Assembly: GCF_024713975.1 (NCBI RefSeq)
Contig: NC_091098.1
Coordinates: 25,821,816-25,885,815 of the forward strand
Origin: Paralichthys olivaceus
Lineage: Eukaryota; Chordata; Actinopteri; Pleuronectiformes; Paralichthyidae
Reading direction: 5' to 3'
DNA length: 64,000 nucleotides
A model generated the notes under the pieces. It was not told the DNA's origin, did not search any database, and saw nothing but the letters and a program-made list of their open reading frames with translations. The position numbers were made by a program, and so were the translations under genes. Below, one piece after another: positions 21,006 through 33,100 of the stretch (its first letter is position 1; every line of letters begins with the position of its first letter).

Positions 21006-22311
21006 TTCAGTTTGCAAATCTTAAGGTCCTTTGTGCACAGACCTGTCATCACGGCACACACACATCGGCACGACAAGATTGGTCAGAAAGAGATAAATTC
21101 TAATCACACTTTAATAGCACACAATTTCATGACTTTTGCAAGGACTTGGGAAAGACGAACTATAACAATAACAAATTTGATCTTTTTATTTTTTATCCCT
21201 CCGTTGAAATCAGAATTTATAGTATGATGTGCCAAAATAAAACATACTAGTTAACATGGACATTCTCAAATGAACAAAGCATAAATAAAAAGGAAATTAA
21301 AAACATGAGATATAACCATAAGATGTACAGCAGTTAATAGAATAGAGCTCTGATGAATGTGAAGTGAAGTTTTGCCATAAAGGTGCCTCTTCCCCTAACA
21401 TGAAATAAAATAATCTCTGTCTTTAAATAAGAAACTGCTGACAATATAAAAATACATGGCATTGTACTGTAGTTCATTAAATAAACCAACAATTCATATA
21501 TAAAATATTATATTGACGTGTATAAAAATATGCCTTACAACTTTTTGAAAAGGGTAACAGCCGTAAGCTTTTTGTCTGCCACTTCAGAACACACAGTCGA
21601 CCACAAAATGTCCAACATATGTACAAACAATCAACTAATAAGCAGTCAGAACTCATTTTGACAAATAAAATGAACAGAAGCATCCAAGATCATATTCTTA
21701 TGACTATGTTTTCTGACTTTACATATATATAAGATACTGTAAGATTCAAGCAGTACTTGATGGAAATACATACTCAAAAATAAATTAATAGAAAAGAAAT
21801 ATTCTGTCAATTAGGTACGCTGATATCAGTGTATCTTTGGAGAGAGGGAGAGAGGACGGTGAGGGAGACACATTTTTCAAACGTCTTGTGTCACATCACC
21901 TGCGTAACAGTATTTCAGCCCACTGAGATCAGAACGAGCACAGGCAGTGTCAGCTATCCTAAAGTAAAAAGGAAAACGAAAATCTACCAGAAAGCCGGGA
22001 CAAGAGCCAGGGAATATAGAGATCATTCTGAGTAATACCGCTCGGATCACTGAGGCAGTTCACGGAGAGTTAATGTGAGCATGCAGCATGTCGCCGGACG
22101 ACGCAGAGGACGTTGCTGCAACTGTTGAACATTCAGGCAGATGTTTTTGTCGCTGTGACTGTGAGAGTGTGTGTGTCTTGCTTCTAGAGAGGACATGAAC
22201 GTTAACTGGTGTGGATTTCCCATAGGAAGTGGTTTATCCCTGCTACCTCCTGTCTAGGCAGTGTCTAGCACAAGCTAAAGCCACCCCCTCTCCCTGTGCT
22301 CCTGCTGCTCC

Positions 22312-22363
22312 GCCACCTCCTCCTCCTCCTCCTCCTCCTCTTCCTCCTCCTCCTCTTCCTCCA
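22312..22363. repeat. (CCT)n / (GGA)n tract in igfbp6 3' UTR
   Basis: Nearly pure CTC/CCT triplets with two TTC interruptions, starting about 30 nt after the igfbp6 stop on the minus strand. Confidence 0.85.
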
Positions 22364-22392
22364 GGCTCAGAGCAATAGGACAGACTCATCCC

Positions 22393-22506
22393 TCACTCCC
22401 CATCGCATGGTAAAGTACCATCTTCACTGGCACGTGAGGGCACGGGCGTGCCGAGCTCGTCCACGCACCAGCAATGGCCACGCTGCATGCCCTTGGAGGA
22501 GCGGCA
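22393..22506 (-). CDS. igfbp6: igfbp6 exon 4: CWCV segment and stop
   Basis: The acceptor is CTCGCACAG|TGCCGC. It encodes CRSSKGMQRGHCWCVDELG and ends TLPCDGE with TGA at 22393-22395. Confidence 0.95.
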   Translation of the reverse strand, partial: CRSSKGMQRGHCWCVDELGTPVPSRASEDGTLPCDGE

Positions 22507-24881
22507 CTGTGCGAGATGGAAAGACAGAGAGGGAGATTTTGAAAGGGAAACGGAGGGCGGAGATCGAGTGGGAGAGTGGGAAAGGTGGTGAGAGAGGAAG
22601 AGAGAGAAAATGATATGTCATCATAGCGCAGTCCTGATTCTCTGTGCCCACAGCTGAGAGGCTCCGAGCGAGAAGTGTCAGTTATTCTCAGCCCCTGTGG
22701 CCACAGACAAATCTGTGGATGCAGAAATCTGCAGTGGAGTGCAGCTCTGACAGTCAGCAACATGCACCGTGACACCGGGTCAGTGCAAACACACATCATC
22801 ACATCAGATCCAACAAAGTTCCAGGGTTTCATGTGGATTCAGGTGACTGTAAATACTCTACCTGCTTTTTCCTGTAGAATCCACGAGTGTCACAGTTGGG
22901 TATATAGATGTCGCGGTCAGACTGGAAGATTGTCAGCTCCAGACCCCTCAGGACACTGTTGAGCAGTTTGCGGCAGGGCGCCTGAAAACAGCAATGCAGA
23001 GTGTGTCTTCAAACATCACCAGAGACAAAGAGAGACGACCTGTCTCCATGTGGACAGTGTCCACCCCCCCCCCAGGTGACTGGCAGAGATCCTCTCTGAT
23101 CACACAATATGTCGATGTGAAGCACAGAGGATCAGCCACTGTGATGCAGCAGCAGAGCCAGGAGCAGGGAGTATGTATATTTATATACATCAGATGTCAC
23201 AGATTGTATAACATTATATAATCATATTGTTACACAATGCTTTGGCTTTTCAGGTCACTGAGAGAAGTGACTCTGCGTTTTTGTGTCACTTTGTGGAACT
23301 GAACGGTTTCATCTTCGTTATTTGTGCGACTACTGTCGTTCCCATGATGACACACATTTTAGTTCAAATGCTGCAAATCAGCTTGTAAAGTCAAAAGATA
23401 AATCTGCGGTGGCAGCGGCAGACTTGAAACTTTCCTGATTCACATCATGCTCAATTAGTTCTGCCGCATAGCAGCGCACACATCATGCACCATAATGCAT
23501 GGCTTTAGAGCAGTGTGTGTACATGCCACTGCAACACCCAAGACAGCAGAGGATCTGTGGTGATAACTCCACAACGCAGCTCGACACACAAGCCTCTCCA
23601 TCACGTTTCATGTGTGTTATTGAAATCTGGGTTATGAATAATGCTTGACATGTGCCATTCAGGGAAGAATCCGTCAGCTTCACTCATTCAAGACTGTAAA
23701 ATAAGAGCGAGAACTTACTTTTTCAATGTCACCGCTGTGTGAGGGATGTGGACCTGAGAGGAAACGACACACCAGCATGAGAACGTGACACGAAACCATC
23801 GTCAAACCACATCCAATGTCACATTTCATAACATAACACGGAGACACAGATGAGATCTGTCTGATGGTCCCCGAGACACCTAATGTCCATCAGTGTGTCC
23901 TTCTCACACAGTTAATCGCAGTATCTCCGTTTGAACAGTAGATGGGGATCACTGCAATGAAAAGCTGCTTGATCAGGATGTAGGTGACACTGTGACAGTT
24001 TCACATTCATTCTAGATTCTCCACAGAGATCATGACTTGTAGGACGGACGCACACTCTGTCACTGAAATGAACAAATCATATAAATGTGCATTTTAACTT
24101 AAAACACTGTTTCTCACTGACTGATATTCACAAAGAGCCACTGGGCTTTGAGGGGATTTTCTATCATTTCTGATTAATGACAGGACTGTAAAGACAAATG
24201 TTCATCTCTATCACAGTGAGCCGCTGCAGAGCGTCTTGGATCGTGGAGGTTTGCAGAGATTCGTAATTGTTGCACAAAATGCATCCAGGCTTAAATGTCA
24301 CACACTAACTGCGCTTTCTTTTTGTTGGTGAGTGACACAGCATCACATGCAATCTATAGATAAGCAGGATTCTCACTTCAGATATGATCATGTGTGGAGA
24401 CTGTGACATCCTCAACAAACCACTGTGCAATTCAAGGCTACCGGCAGTTTCCATGCATGACCATCTTTAGGTGCATGCGTGCATGTATGTGTGCATACGT
24501 GATTTCATGCACGTGTGTGTGTGTGTATATATACAGTATCTTACCTGTGGGGGGGGGCTTCTCAGTGGGACTAGTCCTGCTGTGCTTGGCGCAAATACCC
24601 CGTCCCTGCAACAGAGCCTGGAGGGGGCTGTGCTCCCGTGGTGGGGGAACACAGCGGAGCCCCTTGGCACAGCTCAGTGTGTACACACCACAGGGCTCTC
24701 CCTGGGCCAACACTGATGTGCTGCCGGCAACATTATGGTCCCTGGGGGGCCGACCTGCCCCCAGTGGATCCCTGCAGGAGGGACAGACCTTGAAGGGCCC
24801 CAAGCGGTTTGCCCAGCTCCACGATCCGCAGTGGGCAATCAGCAACAAAACAATGGCTGTTAAGTTAGAAAGGATAGGCAT
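22393..24881 (-). CDS. igfbp6: igfbp6: insulin-like growth factor-binding protein 6
   Basis: A secreted protein that binds IGFs (IGF-II preferentially in mammals) and limits receptor access. Minus-strand exons 24545-24881, 23719-23753, 22862-22981 and 22393-22506 splice in compatible phases to 201 residues. Residues 1-24 are a signal peptide (hydrophobic TAIVLLLIA, then WSWA). The N-domain contains EPCGVYTLSCAKGLRC and the ALLQGRGIC end, with six cysteines (33, 36, 64, 71, 77, 97) against ten in human IGFBP6. The linker is only about 27 residues. The C-terminal thyroglobulin type-1 domain has six cysteines, including IPNCDTRGFYRKKQ and CWCV at 176-179, and no RGD. The ATG at 24881 is chosen because the upstream in-frame start is GTG. 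The a/b paralogue cannot be told apart here. Confidence 0.93.
22862..22981 (-). CDS. igfbp6: igfbp6 exon 3: first half of thyroglobulin domain
   Basis: The acceptor is GTTTTCAG|GCGCCC and the donor AAGCAG|GTAGAG. The 40 codons run from APCRKLLNSVLRGLE to GFYRKKQ. Confidence 0.95.
23719..23753 (-). CDS. igfbp6: igfbp6 exon 2: 35-nt linker exon
   Basis: The acceptor is CCTCTCAG|GTCCAC and the donor GAAAAA|GTAAGT. It encodes the linker GPHPSHSGDIEK with the split first codon. It is much shorter than the usual IGFBP linker exon but fits the phases on both sides. Confidence 0.82.
24545..24881 (-). CDS. igfbp6: igfbp6 exon 1: signal peptide and N-domain
   Basis: 112 codons plus one base; the donor is CCACAG|GTAAGA. 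Downstream read-through enters a TATATACACAC repeat, so the splice is required. Confidence 0.93.
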
Positions 24882-24956
24882 TTTCTGTCCAGGTCTCAGG
24901 TTCTTCACACTGTCACTCTCTATCAGTTAAATGTGGCTGATGCTATTTCTGGATGT

Positions 24957-24989
<33 letters not shown>

Positions 24990-25238
24990 CTTCCCTCGGT
25001 CTTCCTCCTGTTTCTATACAGTAGTCTTCCTTGGTGCTTTGCCGGTTGAGTCCCCTGCAGTGCCAGAGGAGACAAATGGAGATCGAGAGAGAAACAGCAA
25101 AGCACCAGCTTTTAAAGATCTGAAAGGCGGTGATAGAGAGTGAGTGAGTGAGTGAGTGAGAGAGAGAGGGAGGGAGAGAGAGAGAGAAAGAGAGGGGGAG
25201 AGAGAGAGTGCACAGTTATGACACCTTCAGGGGCTGGG

Positions 25239-25279
<41 letters not shown>

Positions 25280-25310
25280 TGGCAGGGAGGGAGAGAGCAA
25301 GTGGGGGGTG
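24882..25310 (-). promoter_or_regulatory. igfbp6 5' flank with mirror purine/pyrimidine tracts
   Basis: A (CT)n run at 24962-24990 and (GAGT)n/(AG)n runs at 25138-25200 and 25231-25275 flank a TATA-like CTTTTAAAG at 25109-25117, about 230 bp upstream of the ATG. The promoter assignment is by position only. Confidence 0.4.
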
Positions 25311-26230
25311 GATTATGTTCCTTTCAGAAATGATCAAAATCTCTCCACCCTTTCCTGTTACATACTCACACATACGTCTTCTCACACATTAAAAGTAGTT
25401 GTCATGCTCAGATATTTGCACTTTCTTTCCAGTGGTCACAGACCTTCCTGCCGGACTATTTGCCATGGTAACTAAAACAAATGTGCATGTGCCTCCATCA
25501 GCGTCGCAGCTGCAGTGTCATTTGCCCCAACGCATGCACGGCTGTGTGTTTGCTCCTGGTTGAATTCTGGAGGTGGCTGTGACGACGGAGAACGTCTCTG
25601 ATGCTGTAGAGCCTCGTGTTCGGTCACATATATCAAAGTTTGGAGGAAAGAGTCGGATGCACAAATGTTAGAAGTGTAAACGATTTGACAAATCAACTGA
25701 AACTGTTCCTCAGCTTCATCTAATCACTGCTGAGTCAGACGTGCAGTGCGCTGCCTCGACAAAAGGGATCGTCCACTGTTTAGTCAGACTCTGGATCACG
25801 TTTGATATGAACTTGACTTGGTGGACCACATCACATGTCGGGAGTATGAGGAGACTATTTCTCGCCAGTGGTTTGAATTGCAAGAGTAATCATCTGGATG
25901 ATTAGGAGGTGGTGGAGGACTCACTTCTGTTGCAGGAATGCACGTCGAGAAGCCAGAGCGAAAACGCTAATAATGCAATCCATCGCTCCACTCAGCCAGT
26001 TAAGATCCTCTGTACACGGGCGCCATCGTCAAAGATCACAGCGCACACACACACACACACACTCACACACACACACAATGGATCATCACCATTCACTGGT
26101 ACATCACATGTTTTACTGGTTTATAATATACAACACTTTTAGTAATTACTAGTGAGTCAAATGTATCTTAAATTTTAAATGATCACGAAAGACTTTTACA
26201 CAACTTGAGGTAATTTTACAGCAATGATGA

Positions 26231-26241
26231 GTGTGTGTGTG

Positions 26242-26281
<40 letters not shown>
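26231..26281. repeat. (TG)n microsatellite
   Basis: About 25 TG units with a single GCGT interruption. Confidence 0.95.
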
Positions 26282-26283
<2 letters not shown>

Positions 26284-27189
26284 AACCGGTTGTTACGCAT
26301 GTTGTGGGGACATGTGTGACACGGAACACACACTGAAGCTGTTTACACAGTCTTACAAATTTAGGGAACTTGTCTTTCTTATTGGGACAGAGTGAAGTAT
26401 ATAATTACATTTTAATTTGAAGACACGCTTTAAAGTAAGGTTATGTTAGGTTAACGATTAGGTTAGGGTAGGGTTATTGTGTAAACGGTCTAAAACTGTA
26501 AAAGCAGAAATTGAAAGAGTCTTGCAGCAGTTTTGCTGAGGAATGAATTCCTCTCTTATCTCGAGTCCCATTGTCTCCAGTGTTATCTGGTTTGGCCTCG
26601 CTGCCACCGGTGACAGTTACATGAACTCCGAACAGAGAAAGAAGCACAAATAGAATAAGAATATTTACTTAGCAATGAATATCCACCATCTATTTTTTAT
26701 TTATCCACTAATTCCCCAGATCTCTGCCTGGCTGTCTGTCGGGCACTGCTGTAGTCTACCAAACAATAAAAGGATGAACTGTTCAAGTCGTCTGCAGGTT
26801 AATTGACAATGACGATCAGTGCTGGTTGTTTCCCCATTTATGACACTTATGACACCTGACGGGAGACACTGACGTCCTTAACGGCCAGTGCTCGCTGGGA
26901 CTCTGGACTTCATGATGCCCTGACATCAGCAGCTTGTTGCTCTGTTTCATCTTCATCTTCATCACCTGCCGTCTCGTCACGACCTCTGGAGCTGCAGCAC
27001 TTGTCTGTTTCCACACATCAGGAGAATGTTCCAAGACCCACGCCAGACCAACGGGAGCTGCCCTGGATTATTCATTTTTCCTTCCTCCTCCAGGCAGCCG
27101 CACACGTGATATCTTCCTAGTGTCTGCCTCCTAGTGAATCCCTCTGCTGCCACCTCTGCTTTCAACACACTCATGGTATTTATCTGTGA

Positions 27190-27390
27190 GCAGACCTCCG
27201 CCAAGGCCCATAACTTTAACCTGAACCCAACCAAACCTTACGAGACCCTCAAAGCTTTAACTTAAACCTAAACTTAAAACAGAACCAAAAACCCAAACAT
27301 ACCTCTGAATTGAACCTGGACCTAACTGTACCTTAAACTTAAACACCCCCCCAACTCTAACCTGAACCTACCCTTAACATAAACCACTGA
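27190..27390. repeat. degenerate CCTAAAC/CCTTAAC-type repeat
   Basis: A run of diverged 6-12-nt units such as AACCTGAACC, AACCTAAACTTAAA and ACCTACCCTTAAC. A second segment lies at 27650-27780. It may derive from telomere-like or subtelomeric satellite. Confidence 0.5.
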
Positions 27391-27779
27391 ACCAACTCTT
27401 CTTCTTCTTTTTATTCTATTTGGCAGATGAGACGCCGCAATGGCGTGTTGCTGCCCTCTACTGTAATCAGTGACCGTTCATTCATTCCGGTCCAGTTATC
27501 CAGGTTTAGTAAAAACTGTCTCTCCAGCTGCTCCCGGGTCTCAGAACAGTTTCCTCCGAACACATCTTCCAATGGACGAGGATGAGTTTCACTGTCTCTG
27601 AGGCTCCGCAGCCACCATCTGGGTGCTGAGCCAACTTTAGAATAAAGTGGTACCTTTAACTTAAACTTCAAACTTAAACTCAACCCAAACACACCCCCCT
27701 GACTTTAACACAACCTAACAATACACTAAACCCAAACATGGAGCAAAGTTTAAACAAAACTAAATTTGTAAACTTCACT

Positions 27780-28069
<290 letters not shown>

Positions 28070-30037
28070 GTGGGTGTCCCCCGGTGACGGGTCCTCGCTC
28101 CGCTCGCCGCCGTCAGAAACCACCTCTCGTGCTTCGTTCAGCTCGGAGGCTCGATTGTCAGAGGCGAGGGAGCTAGCACGTTAGCTGCTAGTGGTGCTAA
28201 CCTCCGGCGAGCTCTGCGGCTGAAGTGACGCCGGAGAATCGACGGACGCTGTTTTGTGAAATGTGGTTAAATTGTCAAATTGAGTGATTCCCGCAGTCGA
28301 GTGAGGGGTTAGCGTGTAGCTGTGTGCTCACCCGGTGATGTTCAGAGATCCTTCAGGGGTTAGCTCTCACTGCGTTAGCTCGATGTAAACACTGGCACGC
28401 CCACTTCCCACCCATCACTAGCAATACAACGAATATATATATATATATATACACACACACAATGAGGACACACTGTTTATCAAGTCCATCACATTTTGTT
28501 TGTTTATCTCATATCAGATCTTAACAAAGTGCAACATCTTCTGTTCTTCACCCTCGACAAGAGGAAAACTACCGGAAAGAATCCTCAGAGAGCCACGTGT
28601 GAGGATCCCTCACACATCAACTCAACAACAGTATTCACAACATGGATCAGAAGAAACATTTCGTATGAATTGAAGGAGTCAAGCAGTCTTGTTGCAGTCG
28701 TGGTCCACGATCCGGATCCACTCAGTCCATGAAGTGTTTGTCAGTCTACTTATAAATGCGATTTTAGAACCGCGTCTAACTTACACCGAGTTTTAAACGT
28801 AAAAAAGTCCACTACAGGAACCAGCGATGCTAGCGGACGTAGTAATGACGTGACCTCGGGTGTCATCAAGTCTGAATGTGCCTCAGTGTCTCAGGTCACT
28901 CAGGCCACGGTCTGTGGTGGTCTGTGGTGGTCTGTGATGCACTGTCTTGTTGCTGTGTGAACATGAATGTGTCCTGGGCCACGTGTGGAGGACAGCTGGT
29001 GTCTCATAATGAACCAAACTTAGTTTATGCTCTTCAGTGTCCATACGTTGGTTTGTTTGTGGAAACAACATCAACACTGAATAGTGATTGATCCTGACAC
29101 CTCTCTTTCTTTAACCTATTCATGTCGACTGAAGTGACCTACATGTTTATTTGCGTACTGGGTGGGGAAGTGAGGTCCGATCGCAAGTGATCAGAAGAGA
29201 CACATTCAGTACCCTTGTCGATGTCAGGTGTGAATAGACCAACTTAGATCTGTCCATCCGTGATCGTCTCTCTCAGGATGAATGTTAATAACAGGTCTGA
29301 ACAGGGCCAGAGTTTCACTGAAGACATCCCACAAGTCCTGTGAACATCTTAAACCAAAGCAACAATAGATCAAATGCTGTCGTCAGAATCAGCTTCACTA
29401 ACAGTAGTGTTTGTGCATACTATCTGTGTATGCGTCCACACGGCACCAGGAATGATGTTCAGGAGGATACACATAGAACTCATTGTGAAAAGCATATTCA
29501 GTTTATAAAATAAGCAAATATTATCATCGTATTATCTTCAACCAACGGACTGCAGTTATGCTGGTCTCAGACCCACTGGAGCTGGAGTGGTGTCTTATGA
29601 AATGCTTTTCAAGGTTTGTTGCTTCACTGCAGTATTTCAACACTGAATTGAGCAGCTGCCTTTTGTTGAATTTCTCCCTGCCCTTGTTCGTTGTTAATCC
29701 AAAATATGCTGACACGTCAACTTACACAGCTGTAGAGTGTCTCTGCTTTATTATGGCTGTGTTACCATCAAACTAAAGCCGGAGTAACGTTTGCTGTTGA
29801 TACCTTATATTGTTTAGGAGCGAGTTCATTTTTATACTCACACACTTACATTTTATAATCATGTGTCCAAATTCTACGCTGCACAAGCATGAGGGAGAAA
29901 AGCTGAACGGTTCTCGAGATATGTGAGACACAGACAGGCAGGTTTGTGTAATTATAACAGGCAGGAAACATTGCACAGCCGGCCGAGCTGAACGGAGAGG
30001 TGCACAGTTTTTGACCGACCCATTTTTGTTCATTTAG
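28070..30037 (+). other. spryd3 intron 1 (5' UTR intron)
   Basis: It starts in CpG-rich DNA (to about 28400). It contains an (AT)n(AC)n patch at 28434-28460 and repeat fragments at 29080-29330 (family C), 29383-29470 (LINE-tail-like) and 29895-29945. A 135-codon ORF crossing the next donor is only exon read-through. Confidence 0.65.
29080..29330 (+). repeat. family C fragment
   Basis: It contains GAAGTGAGGTCCGATCGCAAGT-type sequence and AACAGGTCTGAACAGGGCC. Both are shared with 51235-51330 and 55250-55740, and with the fold-back at 10500-10800. Confidence 0.5.
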
Positions 30038-30165
30038 ATGGATGACATCAATGTACTACACCACAGATGCCTCCTGAATCTAAGGCGTCGAATCAGAGAT
30101 ATTGGGGATGGGCGCCCCGCGCAGGAACGATACATGAGGCTGCAGAAAGATGGAGACATGCTCAG
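30038..30165 (+). CDS. spryd3: spryd3 coding exon 1
   Basis: It starts MDDINVLHHRCLLNLRRRI and ends GDML plus a split Ser codon; the donor is CTCAG|GTCAG. The human counterpart reads MDDLNLHYRFLNWRRRI. Confidence 0.9.
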
Positions 30166-33100
30166 GTCAGCCTGCTGTTTCATGGGTGTGCAGAAACCAT
30201 GTGGATACTGTTTTACAGATGCATATAGTGTATGTGTGTGTGTGTACTTCTGTGTTTTGTATGTATTGTTTGTATGTTTTTTAACCAGCAACCTGTCAGA
30301 GATTGCAGATGAACGCTCGCACATTTACATGTTGGACTTAAAGCTAGAGTTGGTAATCCTGAAAAAGTTTGTAAGAGGAGGCCCCCTCCCATCGGCCCTC
30401 TCATTATACTCATATGAACGCTCACTGTCAACTGCTGGAAGATAACTATTCCATAACTCGGGGGCTAACTTCTGCCTAGCATCTCTAAGTAGTTTTTTTC
30501 AGGAACATAGAAATGGTAGCAGGTATTCGCATAACGACGGAGCCCCTGAAATGCACAAGATTCTCTTTGTCGTTAACATTTTAGAGAATGTAATGAATAT
30601 TTTCCACATTAATGATGTATGATCACCCACCCAAACCCATCTGCTATTAATCCAAACATTTTATGACCCTACCCACCTGCGTCACTATAGTAAAAATATG
30701 AATTAACATGTATTCGAGTCAATTTTAAATACTTAAACATATCAGTTGCATTTCTAAATCTGCTACATGGTTTTTAAATATTGACGATGGCTACAAAACG
30801 TGTTTTAATACGATCACGCTGATGTTGTGGTTGAATCTGTTTGACAGGAGGAGGTTGTTCTTCGAGTTGTTGTTAACCTGTGATTTCTTCTCTTTAGTTA
30901 CCAAGGGAACTCTGAAGAAGTGGGTTGCTATGTGGCTGGCCATCCTCTGTCAAAGGGAAACTGTTACTTTGAGGTGAGACACATTGATTCTGATTCTGCA
31001 AATCAGCGTCTGACATTGGAACAATGATAAACACAGATTCATAAAAACACGGGACGACAAAAACAAAACGAGAACCTGTTGTTGAAACAGTCATGGACTC
31101 CTAAGTTTGTGGAGTTAAGATTCTATTTTTAGTTGCCAGAGGGAACTCTGTAGTGCCTCCCTGAGCTCAAAGTTTCAAAGTGGCAGAAAGGAGGATGGGA
31201 GCTATTTGTCAGGAGACTACCTGCTTTGCTCCTCGTCCTCTCAGTGAAGAGTTGGGTCAAGGGCTTTTTGAGCGTGCTCACTATTTTGCTTGCCGTTGAC
31301 ACAACCCTGGAAAGTTTGTTCCGTGACCGTATCTGGCAGGAAGAGGAAAAGTTAAAACACTTTGCACACAACTTCTAAAAACTGACTCTGAGGCCTCTGC
31401 GTCTTCTAGGAAGATAAAATTGCTGTGAGCATTTCTTAAAAAACGTACTCTGTGTATTCAGAGAACCTCAGAGTCAAAGTGTAGAGATATTTAAAATATT
31501 TCTTTCAGCAAGTTGTCCAGCAAGTGAAACTACCGTGCAGTGTTTCCGCTGATACCATTCAAATGAGCAGGCATTTGGTGAGGTGGGGCAGAGACTCATC
31601 TATCCTCACTCCTTCAGTTCAAGATGGGATGTCTCTGCTCTCATCCGGGTTCCTTTCTGTCACACCTGAGCTCACCTACACGTAAACACCTTTCTGGGTT
31701 TCCCGGATCAATAAACCAAACATGGTCGAGACCTCCTTCCATCAGAGCGAGGCACAAATGAAGCTACAGCTTTATTTTCATCGTTTACGTTCGGGAGGAA
31801 AACCATTGCAGCTTTCTGTCCACCCCCCCCCTCCTGTGTAGAGTCACCTAAATCAGACTGCAACCCTCACCTCGGAAAATATGTCTTGCCTTTGCCCCCA
31901 TGCCCAACCTCTTGACCCACAGGAAACCCTCCAGGGAATGTCTGTCAGCATTGGCCGCGGTGAATCCTGCAGAGAATCTCCTGCTGTGATCTCACATCGG
32001 CTCATTCGGATTTCCTCCTGACTTCAAATCCACAGAAAGACCAGAGAGTCTCTCACTCAAGACATTTGCGTTCCCGCACACATACCCCCCGGAGAATGCA
32101 CAGAGGTTTTCCACTGCATGTCTGAAAGCAGCTCACGCCTTAATTCGGGCAAGATAGGCATCGTAATATTAATAGGTTGATGATTATATATTGTTTGTGC
32201 ATCATTAGTTGATGTGATAGCATCAAACTGCTATCTGTAACTTTGTTTTTCACAGTATGATAGGCCCACATACCGTCATCCCTGGTTGTGCCCTAGATTG
32301 CTTTTCCATCCAGCCAGCAATTTTATCCCCTGGAATCCCATTGCTGACAATTTTCTCAACTTCATATTAAATTCTCAGTGCCCCCCCACAGTCCCAGTTC
32401 ACCAGTGTAAAACCACTACCTCAAAAATGTCCTAGCTCCGTTGGAATGAGGGATAGGGTGTGGGTTAGGTGGTATCTCTGAGCACAAAGATTAGTCTAAC
32501 ACACAGTGTTTTTCAGCAGACTGGCAGAGGGAGAAAGCAAAGCTGACGTGCTCCTTCAGTCCACATCAGGCTGCTGCTACAGTGTGTGTCCATACAGTCG
32601 AGAGAAGAGGGAAGTATCTTGGTGATTTAGCACCGGAGAGTAGCAAGAGTTCAGTCATAAATCAGGTTGCAGAGGGTTCTTTTATCAGCCGGCTTTCTTG
32701 TGGATGGTGCATGTCATGGTAGACCTCGTGACGTGTATTCACAGGCTGCAGGTGAGGCCGGCATTCTTTCTTTCTTGTCTTCAGGAGGAAACATTAGGCC
32801 TTACGTTATCCACTGAACCTACGTCATTCCACCGGGCTGCAAATAGCCCCAGACAGGACCACGCTGCATCCGAGTCCTGTAGCTGTACGAACCTCTCCTG
32901 ATTTACTTCTCCCCCTGTTCTTTTCGGATGTTCCCCTCTCGATGGGAGGCACTATTTCGGGCATATGTTGGAACATTTCAGATCTGTTTCCCTCGACTCG
33001 ACTACAAGCTAACAATGTACTTTGACTCTTTTTTTTTTCATCGTGGCGGTGAGGAGTTCCTGATTCGTGCCAGATGTGACATTTCCTCTAAATGTGATGT

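Larger units (their letters stand above)
20901..22392 (-). other. probable long 3' UTR of igfbp6
   Basis: AT-rich DNA directly follows the igfbp6 stop, with no other gene. It opens with a (GGA)n tract (22312-22363 on the plus strand as CCT/CTC). It carries scattered ATTTA-type motifs and a cluster of minus-strand AATAAA hexamers between 20921 and 21005. Long 3' UTRs are common in IGFBP genes, but this extent is inferred. Confidence 0.45.

Noticed and set aside
24882..24908. Longer igfbp6 N-terminus starting at 24908
   Set aside because: The codon there is GTG. The ATG at 24881 gives a normal signal peptide.
25152..25475. 107-codon ORF rich in Glu-Arg
   Set aside because: It is translation of an (AG)n microsatellite.
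30038..30445. 135-codon ORF as a stand-alone gene
   Set aside because: Only the first 42 codons are spryd3 coding exon 1. The rest is read-through into the intron past a good donor.
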